Shown one piece after another: positions 54,696 through 64,000 of a stretch of 64,000 nucleotides of DNA. Within the stretch, counting starts at the first letter, position 1. Each line of letters opens with the position of its first letter. The stretch spans positions 4,211,537 to 4,275,536 of the forward strand of contig BCHH01000003.1 in assembly GCA_001599595.1 (NCBI GenBank), read 5' to 3'. The stretch is from Beverwykella pulmonaria (Eukaryota > Ascomycota > Dothideomycetes > Pleosporales > Melanommataceae). Under the pieces are notes generated by a model, which was given only the letters and a program-made list of their open reading frames with translations, did no database searches and was not told the origin of the DNA. Both the position numbers and the translations under genes were made by a program.

Positions 54696-56600
54696 ATGGA
54701 ACCTTTGAGAGGACAACACGCATCCGACACGTATTTCCCGGCCTTCGCAAACACACCAGATTCACAAAGCAAAAATGTTCCGTACTCACCGGATCAACAT
54801 TCGGCATTCTTTCCACTGAACACTACCCCACTTTATGCGTCTGCGGTGAAGTCTCCACCCAACGCTCCACATGATTCAGCGGCGCAAAAAGGATGGAAAT
54901 GGAAGCTACGAAATTTTACGTCCAGTTTCTGGATTTGGGAAGTCTCCGCGTCCGTTCTCACTCTGGGCATTATTGGTGTCATATGTTGGCAGTTGCTGAG
55001 GCTAGATGGCGAACCCTTATCCTACTGGAGCCACAAATGGTCTCCGACCTCGAGTCTTGCGCTTGCTGTGACCATTGCAAAGGCTTCAATGATGGTTCCA
55101 GTTGCCTCTGCACTAGGCCAACTAAAATGGCACTGGTTCAGGAGGTCGCAAACGCTGGATGGAATGGAACACTTTGACGAAGCCAGCAGAGGGGTTCTAG
55201 GATCGTTAGGACTTTTATGGAAGCTGAAATTATGGTAAGCCAAAAATAACCCACATACTCTCACATTAATCGGTCTGACCATGCAAAGGCGTCTGGCTTC
55301 TATCGGCGCCCTCATAACTGTCTGCGCTTTGTCTATTGACGCATTGACTCAAAATTCCGTTCGCCAAACCTCGGTCCCTAACCATACCTATGACAGCTAT
55401 GTCGCTCGGACCAGGGCCTTCAATGTCAGGTCGATATTCAGTCAACGAGGTAGAGAGCTTCCCCCGTCGGATATACTATCTGCTGCCTACTATGCCATTA
55501 CCACATCAAGTCCTCCGACTTTCGACACTAATCTCGCATTATGTGGGAGTGGCAATTGCACCTTTGGAGCTTACGATTCCCTCGCTGTTGACTTCGAGTG
55601 TGTCAACTCCAAGATACAGCAAAACGGGTCTATCATTCAACACTCTAGCCTCATCGATGATGGTTTCTTTTTAAACACAAACTACGGTATCATCAGATCG
55701 AACACCACAACTGCGTTCCCAGAATCTGGAATCTTCAAAAACGTTGGGCCTCTCATTGCGAGGTGGCTGGTACTCTTAAACCCAAGCTCTGTTAGGCCGG
55801 CACCCATGGCGATGGATTGTGCTTTCTACTGGACAGTTAAGAAGTATGGCTCCGAGGTCATCAATGGCGTATTTCACGAAAAAGTCGACGCCACTTACAC
55901 AAACCACACGGACAAGGCCGTACAAAATAGAAACATCTACATAACCCCGGATGAATGCTGGCGAAATAACCAATCTATCCCCACCAGCAATCCAAATTGC
56001 ACCAACACCGTGAGCCTGAAGTCCCAATCATCTCTGCAGTCATGGTTCAGACTCACAGATTTCTCGCTCATTGGTTGGGGACTGAACGATACCAATTCAA
56101 CCGATGGGCAAATGTGGTGGGGTTACAGCAGCATCTTCATGCAGGCAATCATGTCCAACCTGACTAATGCAAATACATCGGAAATTTTCTCTCAAGTCAA
56201 TCTTACGGCAGAGCGGCTAAGCACGACTCTCACCGCGATGATCCGTCAAGCGCCCGAGCAAATTTATGAGAACGGTTCCGCAACCTATGGTTGGACAAAT
56301 GGAACCACGATATGGCAGCCAAACACGCTCTACGATATTCAATGGAGATACCTTGCTTTCCCTCTTATATTAGTAGGTTCTAGTACACTATTCTTGATTG
56401 CGACTATGGTCTTTACATGGGGAGAGGGAGGTTGGAAATCCTCACAGTTGGCTGTCGTCTTCCACTCTTTGTCAGTGAATGACACCAAGGCCGTTGGGGA
56501 TGTGAACGATTTTGCGGATATGAGGGCACTCGGGGAAAATCTGCGTGTGCAGCTAGTGGTGACTGATGATGGGAAGAAGCTAGTAAGTAGTGATGCTTAA
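54696..56600 (+). CDS. DUF3176 integral membrane protein (intact)
   Basis: Two exons: 54696-55234 and 55289-56600 (54-nt intron), giving 616 aa. The N-terminal 60 residues are polar. Membrane helices are at about 75-98 (FWIWEVSASVLTLGIIGVICW), about 115-135 (SLALAVTIAKASMMVPVASAL), about 180-198 (RLASIGALITVCALSIDAL) and about 545-570 (YLAFPLILVGSSTLFLIATMVF). DUF3176 signatures are present: LGQLKWHWF, EHFDEASRGVLGSLGLL, and the large glycosylated loop with NLALCGSGNCTFGAYDSLAV and paired cysteines. The cytosolic tail keeps WKSSQLAVVFHSL. Function is unknown; the family is abundant and variable in filamentous ascomycetes. The start is ATG 54696 (MEPLRGQ); the frame upstream lacks an ATG. It is the only complete member here beside a pseudogene (25.4-27.1 kb) and a fragment (33.2 kb). 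Confidence 0.85.
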
Positions 56601-58160
56601 CATGCCTCGCTGCAGATGTGGTAGCATCGGAACGACACTTTTTAGCGTAATGCAAAGAGCGCAGCCCACGGGGATAACTATTAGATGGAATACATTGTAT
56701 GCTATCATTAGCTGCCAACACTGCGGTACATCTTCGGGCGAATTTCTCTCTCGGGCTTATTACCTTTTTAAATTGCAAGATTTCTCTTCGTATGTGGGAT
56801 AATGCTTTACTTGTTGCTTGTTAGAAACGAGCTTTGTTGGTGGTGAACACACGGCAATGCCGAGTGCGCAGATTTGTCTCTATCCATAATACCCATTTCT
56901 ATGGCTAAGAAGAATTGTTACTGTTTGTAAGGTTAAAATACTTTTCTAAATAGTGTCGTGTGTGAGCACATACTCACTTTATTGTTTTTGCTTAGCTCCC
57001 CTCAGATTATGTATATATAACAACCTGTGAGCAATTAGCTCACCACGGCCTCCGACACTTCCTCAATGCACGATTGTTCTATATTCACTGACTCCCTCTT
57101 ACAATCGTGATAGATACAGAAGAGTAAAGTTTATCCTCTTGCCTTTGACTTGAATTCCCATACTCTGATCATCCTTGCCTGAGCGTGCAAACAGGCAATA
57201 TACGCCCTGAGTAACCAACGTATGAACGATCGGCGCTAGGCATGTACCCCTGTTTATGTGCCTCCTCCCAATTACCGTTGAATTCATGTCCCCAGGTGAG
57301 TTACATGTTGTTTCTAAAAAAAACTATAATACCCAAAAAAGGCGGACTGAACGACCAGTACACCCCACGAAACGCTCACTTTAGTAAGGGAATATTAGAC
57401 AGAGAGAAGTGATTCCAGCTGACTTTTCTAGCGTTGGCGTTTATAAGTGTGGGTAGATGTCAGTATGCAGCGACATGAGGAATGCCCGCACTCAGCTCTT
57501 GCGAAAGTATAAACTTACCCACACCTCTGAGCATACATTGAAATTGATCGAAATTATGTCGCTCTTGAACAGTGTAACCTACAACTACTCACTCTTGAAC
57601 TAAATCACGAATTTTGATGATCACCCATTAGACTAGTCGCATACGGCCAATCATCTATAACTAAGGGGACGGTTGCAGAGCGGACGGTAACGCTTGGCGC
57701 GCTGTGATTGTTCTGTCCACGTTTCAACCTACACAGAATAATACCTCCCCGCAAAGTCTCTTCCTGGCTCTCAAAGTGATCTCGTGATCGATAGAATGAC
57801 CTTTGGTCTATGAGTCCATCACAGGCTAGTATCAAGTTATCACGCATCTTCCATACAGTGACAGTGGTCGCCATCGTTGGAATCGTGAGCTTACATAGAG
57901 TGCCCTGATCTGACTTTTAAGGTTATAGCTTAAACTTGATATGTTACAATACCCCTTTTAGGAGCTGTTTTAATTAATTATTACTCTACATTCCACAAAG
58001 CAGAGCCTCTCTCCAGCTTAAAAGACATCTAAGATCCAAGAAGCATTCGGCCTTGTGAATCGTGAGCTTACTAATGCGGGAGTCACCCTTAGGCTTTAAC
58101 TACGTCAGATATCACAACGTACTTAACCACAGCATCGCGCTCAGAAACTGTTTGATATGG
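56601..58160. other. Intergenic, one doubtful small frame
   Basis: No secure gene. A minus-strand ATG frame at 57874-57605 (89 aa, MATTVTVWKMRDNLILA...) looks moderately protein-like but has no family motif, signal or partner. The 14-nt word AATCGTGAGCTTAC occurs twice, near 57879 and 58056. Otherwise AT-rich non-coding sequence. Confidence 0.35.
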
Positions 58161-58169
58161 GTTGTCTGG

Positions 58170-58286
58170 GGCGAGAAACAGATGCAGCTCGAGCGTGCTA
58201 CCCTAGGGGACGACCACCCGGATTACTTGCAGACGGAGGAAATGATGGGGCATCTGCGAAAATATACTGACTTGGATTTAGACTGA
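58170..58286 (+). pseudogene. Possible TPR/NLR C-terminal relic
   Basis: A short open piece ending at a stop at 58286 reads QLERATLGDDHPDYLQTEEMM and then HLRKYTDLDLD. The LGxDHPDxLxTxxxM pattern is that of kinesin-light-chain-type TPRs in fungal NLRs. There is no start, and the upstream sequence is not coding. It is unlike the NLR at 59.7 kb in detail, so if real it comes from another member. Confidence 0.35.
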
Positions 58287-59692
58287 TTCGTAATGACATT
58301 ATAGGCTGGATTAATACATTTCGCAACGAACCGCATGTTTTGTTTGCGGAGTTGATGTAGTAGGCTGCTGGATAGTGGAAAGAAGGGAAGAGTCGGGCAA
58401 AGGTGCGGGCTACAGGGCTCGTCAGTATTAAGACGACAAATAGAGAATACAGATAGCCGCGTAGCTACCCGAAGATCGACATAGGATCGGAATGAAGTTT
58501 GGCTGACGCCTTACCATTTTCGGATGGTTCCCATGGTATGCCAATGCTCGTGCAATAAGGCGACTGGGGATTAGCGCGTTAGCAACGTTGGGGGGTTGGA
58601 AGGCTCGTGAGACGCACATGACAGGGATCGAAGTCCTGAAACCCGACACAAATCTTTCCCCGATAGAATATCACGCATGTTCATGCTAACGCAACCTTCT
58701 TAAGTGATTTTTACAGAAATGAATCTTGTTGTAGCCAGTTTTACTTAGTCCAGTGTGCTCTATTAAATCTCGAAGAGTCACTTCGTGGCCCATATATGGA
58801 TTGTTCTATTCATGGTTAGGCTGCCAAGCACCTCATCCACAAGAATTGAAGCGACGAGACATCTCAGCCTCATCACATCCACCTCATGTGAGCTCATCTC
58901 ATCAAGCCTCTCACGCGACGCTTGATCGACGATTTGAATCATAAGTTAAGTGCTTCTATCTCTATCAGAATAGCTGTGACTACTAGCAAGCAGTAACTAC
59001 TTCTTAGAGGGTATTGTCGTGCAACGCGACGCGTCAACCTGCGCCCACGGCGTCTCTTCTCATCATCCAAGCCACGAGGCTTTATCAACGCGACCACGGC
59101 ACATCCTCCTATCAACCAAGCTACAAAGCTTTATCAACGCGACTACGGGGTTTCTCCTTCTGCACGCGCTAACCAACGTGCCCACAGCAAGCTGACGAGC
59201 CTTATACACAATCCTTACACTGCAAGCCCTGCAAAGGTTTTTCCCATGTGGTTTTCCAGGGCCTGTACTAAGTTAATTTCTCTCACGCTACACGCACAAA
59301 CTATATGTCATCCTACACTACACACACAAAGGATCAAGAACAACGTTATTTGGGCCATCGAGTGGCGCATCAACACCTCACTGATCGATAGAGAAGCTAT
59401 ACTCTCTCTACTCTGATAGGCCTGTCTTGCCAAGCTCACGTCAAGCTTCAAGACAAGCGCAACGCTCACAGGGCCTATCACGAGCCTGAGTACGAGCCTG
59501 AGCCTATCGGTCAGTCACGTGAGGCGAGACGAGCTCTGGCCCCAATACAAGCGTTCCAAAACCAAACTACCTACTTCCTGCAGGCCGGATTGATGAATAG
59601 ATAAGCAGGATTCCGACAGACGAGCAGTTATGTAGGTAACTATTAGTAAACTCCTGTTATTATATAATTGTTTTTGAACCCCTACAGAACAT
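58287..59692. other. Repeat-derived stretch between relic and NLR gene
   Basis: No gene is supported. It contains the 49-bp tandem repeat at 59051-59148, TCA/CA-rich sequence, and near 59460-59520 a small CCTGAGTACGAGCCTGAG duplication. The last 100 bases are the NLR 3' UTR. Confidence 0.4.
59051..59148. repeat. Tandem 49-bp repeat, two full copies
   Basis: Units 59051-59099 and 59100-59148 share CATC(C)...ATC.A(A)CCAAGC(C/T)AC(G/A)A(G/A)(G/A)GCTTTATCAACGCGAC(C/T)ACGG. Weaker partial units flank both sides (ending CCCACGG at 59050 and starting again near 59149). Confidence 0.65.
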
Positions 59693-62600
59693 TTAAAAAG
59701 AAGATACTATGTGAACGTCTGCCATTTCGGCCTCCATCTGCCACTTATTTAGAGTTATAAGCGATGCCTTGGTGCTAGGATGTTGAGGTCCGAAGCTCTT
59801 CAGTCGCAGCTGGATGCATTTTTGCATTAGCGAGATGGCATCTGCATACTTCCCCTGGCACCTTAGTGCCCGTGCCAGGTTATGCATGCTCGCTAGCGTG
59901 TATGGGTGCTCCTTTCCCGAAACCTTCTCCCTTAGTGCCAGCGTCTCTTGATGCGTCTTCTGCGCCTCTTCGTACTTCCCCTGGCGGCTCAGTGCTACTC
60001 CCACCTCGTTCATACTTGTCAGTACGACCGGGTGCTCTTTTCCTAGCACCTTCTCCCTCAGTGCCAGCGTCTTTCGATGCATCTGCTCCGCCTCTGCGCA
60101 TTTTCCCTGGCTGCTCAGTGTTTTTGCTAGATTATGCATGCTCATCAGCGTGTGCGGATGCTCCTTTCCTAGCACCTTCTCCTTCAGTAACAACGTCTCT
60201 TGATGCATCTTCTCTGCCTCTGCATACTGCCCCTGGTTGCTTAGTATTTGTGCGAGATTATGCATACTTGTCAGTGTTTCCGGATGCTCTTTTTCTAATA
60301 CCTTCTCCTTCAGTGCTAGATCTACCCGATGTATCTTCTCTGCCTCTGCGTACCTCCCCTGGCCGCTTAGTGCTACTGCTAGATCGTTCATGCTTACCAG
60401 CGTCTCTGGGTGCTCCTTTCCTAACACCTTCTCCTTCAGTACCAACGTCTCTTGATGCATCTTCTCTGCCTCTGCGTACTTTCCCTGGTTGCTCAGTGTT
60501 TGTGCCAGATTTTGCATGCTCATCAGCGTGTCCGGATGCTCCTTTCCTAGCACCTTCTCCCTCAGTGCCAGCGTGTCTTGATGCATCTTCTCTGCCTCTG
60601 TGTACTTTCCCTGGTTGCTCAGTGTTTGTGCTAGATTATCCATGCTCATCAGCGTGTGCGGATGCTCCTTTTCTGACACCTTCTCTCTCAGTGCCAGCTC
60701 TACACGATGCATCTTCTCTGCCTCTGCGTACCTCCCCTGGCTTCTTAGTGCTATTGATAAATCGTTCATGCTAATCAGCGTTTCTGGGTGCTCCTTTCCT
60801 AGCACCTTCTCCTTCAGTACCAACGTCTCTTGATGCATCTTCTCTGCCTCTGCGTACTTTCCCTGGTTGCTCAGTGTTTGTGCCAGATTATGCATGCTCA
60901 TTAGTGTGTGCGGATGCTCCTTTCCTAACAACTTCTTCCTTAGTACAAGCGTCGCTTGACCTATCTTCTTCGCTTCTGCGTACTTTCCCTGGTTGCTCAG
61001 TGCAAGTGCTAGATTGCTCATGCTCGTCAGGGTTTGTGGGTTCTCTTTTCCCAATATCTCCTCTTTTCGTTTAAGAAGCTGTCGATGAGCCCACTCCTCA
61101 GCTTTGTACCGTCCCAGAGTCCGCTCACACCATCCTACCCGTTCTAACAGCGAAATCCTACCTTCCGCTTCATACACTTCAGCCAAATCCACGATATGCA
61201 TAGCGTGAGGCAGATAGGGCGTCCAGACCTCTCTCTTGTCGTAACCGTCGAGAGGGATAGTCTCCACCAATCGCGTCAATGCCTTGTCCGCCCAGATACG
61301 CCACTGATCCTTTGACCTTAACCAGCTCCGCATCACGAGATGCACTAGCCGATGGACATCAAGACCATCGTCTGTGGCCCGTCTATTGACGAATGAATAC
61401 GCATTCAGCATCCCGATTGCATCTGTCTCCCTCTTTCGAGACAGCCCCGGCGGAAGAAGCGACTGCGGGATGTTCTTCGGAGATATGCACGACATAAACG
61501 ACAGATAGTCGGCTGCAAGAGGGTCAAGCCGCTGGATCTGTTGGAACGATATCAACCATGTCTTGGCCACGGGATTCTTAGCGTCCCGATATCTCCCTTC
61601 GTCTTCAAAGTCTTCGCTAAGGAGTTCTACCACGTCTTGTTCTTGTTCCTCTAACAGCGAGAGATATTCCGACAGTCTGATTCCGTTCTTGTTGATATAT
61701 GCAGCAGCCTGTACTACAGCAAGAGGCAGGAACGCGATTTTCTCGAGCAACTTTATCGCATTCTGATGATCAGCTAGGAGCTTCTGGTTGATCAATGACT
61801 TGCTGAGAAGTTGTATGGCCATCTCTTCATCCATCTCCGGCACCTCAATCACATTGCTTGCCGCGATTGTGACGGCGACCTGCCTGTTCCGTGTAGTACA
61901 CACTACAAATCCTTTCTGGCTCTTCGGCATACAGTCCTTCAATTCATTGTCCCAAATCTCCATGTCATCGACGTTGTCGACTATGAACAGCCACTGGCCG
62001 GCGCTCTCTTGGCTCAAATAATACTGCACAAGCTTCTTTGCACCAGCCTGCTCCTCCCTTATGCCAGGTACTTCAAGCTGCTGGCCAATTTCCATAAATG
62101 TTTGTTGAAGACTCTCAGCATTAGTGGCCGGTATCCAGAGAACTGAGCATTCGGGGTATTTTTCTTTTGTCCAGTAGGCCATCTCGAGCGCAATTTGAGT
62201 CTTGCCCATGCCCCCAAGGCCAGTAATTACAATTTTGGGCGGCTGATCTTGCTTAAAGAGGGCATGTTTGAGTCGATTAAGTTGAGTTTGACGGCCTACA
62301 AATCGTAGATTCCGTGCAAAAGGTACGTTCCAAGAGGCTTTAGGTATCTTAGGAGTTTGTGTAACACAGCCTGGAAAACTATTAGACAATTAATAAGTGC
62401 TATAAAGACTACAGCAACTGACAAACACTTCTTAGTGTCACCCTAACCTTTATTGGGTTGCACAACATATCCACAACTTCATCTATAGCCTTGGATACCG
62501 AGACTTCTTCTATATAAGCTTTGGTGTGCTCTGTCAGCTCTCCAATCTTGTCCCATTCCTCTAATAAGATACCCTCAGCGCCATGGGCGACGTTGAAGCG

Positions 62601-63586
62601 GAAGTAGAACCTTTCGAGATCTTTGAACCTGGTGCTCAACTCGTTTGCCATGTTCTCACAATCAGTAGCAATATCCTTGAGCACGCCGATTAGTTTTGCA
62701 GGCAGGAGTTTCTGGAAAGCGTCTGGCTTAGCTAAGCCAATAGTACCTCGATGGCCAGTTCCGAGACTAATCAGACAGCGAACGAGCTTGTCATTTCCAA
62801 AAATTTTCCTTGCCTCTTCCAATACCTGGTTTGCCGGGTTGTTACATTTAAGCCCGCCATCAATAAACTGTTCTTTGGCTTGACCTTCCTCGCCAATAGC
62901 GATCCGCTTGAAGAATGTAGGAGCCGCAGTGGTAGCACGCGCTGCTTCCCAGATCTTGCAGTTTGCGCTCGCATTTTCTCTAACCGGATATGTCCTAAAA
63001 CGTCGCGGATATGCCATATTGTTGGCGGGTACCGCACAGACAAAGGCTTTGCCCTTTCTTGACTGGTGTGATGGATCTAGCATAAATTCTCCAAGTCCTT
63101 TCTTCGAAACCTCCTCTTGCACTTTTTTCTCAAGCGTAGTAGCTTTAAACAACCCGTCCTGACCTTTCCACTTTCTGTTTTCTTTTGAGAATATGGCGCA
63201 AGCCAGCGAGTTGTAGGTTCGAAGCGCTTCATCTGTTGTCATCCGTAATCGACCGAGCATAAGCGCGATAAGACTAATCAAGCATTTGTAAGTATAGAGT
63301 GTGCTGAATTCAAAATGCATAACAGAAAGGAAGAAGCACTTACCCTCCTGTACTCGTCCCCCCAATGAGGTCAAAGTAGTCGCAGGGTCGCGGCATCTCA
63401 GCAAGCCCCTTATCGTGTTGAATGCGACGCATGATCTCGTCGAGAATCAGCAACTCCGATACCCCGCGGATGCCTCCGCCATCTATATAGCGTCAGTCGA
63501 GGCTCATGTCTAATTGTGCTTCTTCACTTACCCAGCGCTAGCAAGTTGACTGGCTCGCTGTCGGCTAGTGAAGCATGCTGTGCCAT
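59693..63586 (-). CDS. Patatin - NB-ARC - TPR NLR protein
   Basis: Fungal NOD-like receptor. Four exons: 63586-63532, 63482-63344, 63273-62429 and 62370-59693, all in phase, giving 1238 aa. The patatin-like phospholipase domain has the glycine-rich loop GGGIRG (20-25), nucleophile Ser62 in GTSTG and the dyad aspartate in FIDGGLKCNNP, so the lipase looks active. The NB-ARC domain has P-loop GLGGMGKT (397-404), Walker B WLFIVDNVDD, RNBS-like GFVVCTTRNRQ and a GLPL-like LPLAVVQAAAYI. Ten 42-residue kinesin-light-chain-type TPRs (about 786-1206; consensus LGKEHPxTLxSMxNLAxxL) lead to a short tail. By analogy, ligand recognition by the TPRs would drive assembly and phospholipase-dependent cell death; this is inference. 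The GTGTTT donor of intron 3 is the least certain junction. A relic of a related gene lies at 51.6 kb. Confidence 0.9.
59795..61052 (-). repeat. Ten tandem 126-bp TPR-coding repeats
   Basis: Each unit is 126 bp (42 codons) without length change. Units 2, 5 and 8 begin nearly alike, and the triplet 2-3-4 is closely matched by 5-6-7 (for example SMNDL(S/A)(I/V)AL..QGRYAEAEK(M/I)HRV(E/D)LAL in units 3 and 6), which indicates a 378-bp three-unit duplication. The opposite strand is open for 300 codons across this block simply because of the repeat's codon pattern. Confidence 0.85.
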
Positions 63587-64000
63587 AACGAAAGTTTTTT
63601 AGATAGCAGCGTCAAACTTCCAGGTGCAAGGCGCACAAGAAGGGAACTGCCAGAATATCGATGGAAGGAGCGCGGTGGGGTTAAGTACAGGGGGCTTTCA
63701 TGAACGGACTGCTAGCGTTGCATGGGCCAAGGGCTATGCATGCAAGTAGAGTGAGGTTCTGGAAAAAATACCTACACTTTTATAAGGCTCCAATACAAAA
63801 CCAAGGTATCATTTCCAACACAGTCATCAACTTCCCACCGCCCACTACCTCTACTACTGCTACCACTACTACCGCTACCGCTACCGCTACCGCTTACGAA
63901 TGCCCTAGGCACTATTGACTCTTAGGTCTATATTTAACATATCCTACCTCTTGGTTTAGCCTACCAAGGCCTCTACAAGCAGCACACAGGCAGAGAGACC
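63587..64000. other. NLR promoter region
   Basis: Upstream region of the NLR gene. A TATAAAAGTG-like AT-rich box lies on the minus strand near 63775-63784. A (TACCGC)n microsatellite follows at 63845-63894. No further gene starts before the window ends. Confidence 0.4.
63845..63894. repeat. Microsatellite, CTA/TACCGC type
   Basis: A run of CTACTACTGCTACCACTACTACCGC followed by four units of TACCGC. It lies about 260-300 bases upstream of the NLR start codon and is likely to vary in length between strains. Confidence 0.75.

Noticed and set aside
58550..58645. tRNA-like B-box word (GGGATCGAAGTCC)
   Set aside because: No matching A-box, acceptor stem or anticodon arm could be folded around it. 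I found no convincing tRNA or 5S gene anywhere in the window.
59866..60774. 302-residue open frame on the plus strand
   Set aside because: It is the antisense reading of the TPR repeats; its own periodic sequence mirrors the 126-bp unit and has no known motif.
1..64000. CRISPR arrays, operons or bacterial-type elements
   Set aside because: The gene structures have spliceosomal introns and fungal families throughout; no regularly spaced repeat array of the CRISPR type exists.

Overview
The window is nuclear DNA of a filamentous ascomycete (Pezizomycotina; a Dothideomycete-like fungus fits best, though the class is an inference). The grounds are short 50-70 nt spliceosomal introns with GT..AG ends and CTAAC/CTGAC-type branch sites, a peroxisomal thiolase with a PTS2 signal, and families largely confined to such fungi: HET-domain proteins, DUF3176 membrane proteins, DUF3328/UstYa oxidases, DUF1996 and DLT1. 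Exon structures below were worked out by eye from splice signals, reading phase and family motifs. No transcript evidence was available.

Left part (about 4.6-24.6 kb): a conserved, gene-dense housekeeping block. It holds the Hsp90 co-chaperone AHA1, a secreted/vacuolar S10 serine carboxypeptidase, a 1195-aa disordered protein, a decayed SLIP-GC-like GTPase pseudogene, peroxisomal 3-ketoacyl-CoA thiolase, a WBP2/GRAM-like PY-motif protein, an 805-aa protein with a MACPF-like segment, and DLT1. It is preceded by 4.6 kb of gene-poor DNA with short repeats.

Middle (about 25-37 kb): an accessory island typical of fungal non-self recognition loci. It holds a decayed DUF3176 gene, a NACHT-type NTPase with an N-terminal membrane segment, two HET-domain genes, a second DUF3176 fragment, and a decayed Ty3/gypsy reverse transcriptase.

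37-42 kb: the most interesting module. A tiny secreted protein with tyrosine at every third residue, ending in a Kex2 (KR) site and Ala-containing dipeptides, is divergently transcribed from a five-exon UstYa-type oxidase with two HxxHC motifs. The pair is bracketed by inverted copies of an LTR-like repeat. This looks like a minimal dikaritin-type RiPP locus. The product is unknown.

Right part (42-64 kb): decayed genes, a GH47 alpha-mannosidase, a DUF1996 secreted protein, a repeat-rich stretch with an LTR-like element and relics of NLR genes, an intact DUF3176 gene, and on the minus strand a full-length patatin-NB-ARC-TPR NLR whose ten 42-residue repeats are nearly identical. NLR, HET and DUF3176 genes, present as intact copies, pseudogenes and fragments, show active birth and death of recognition genes here.
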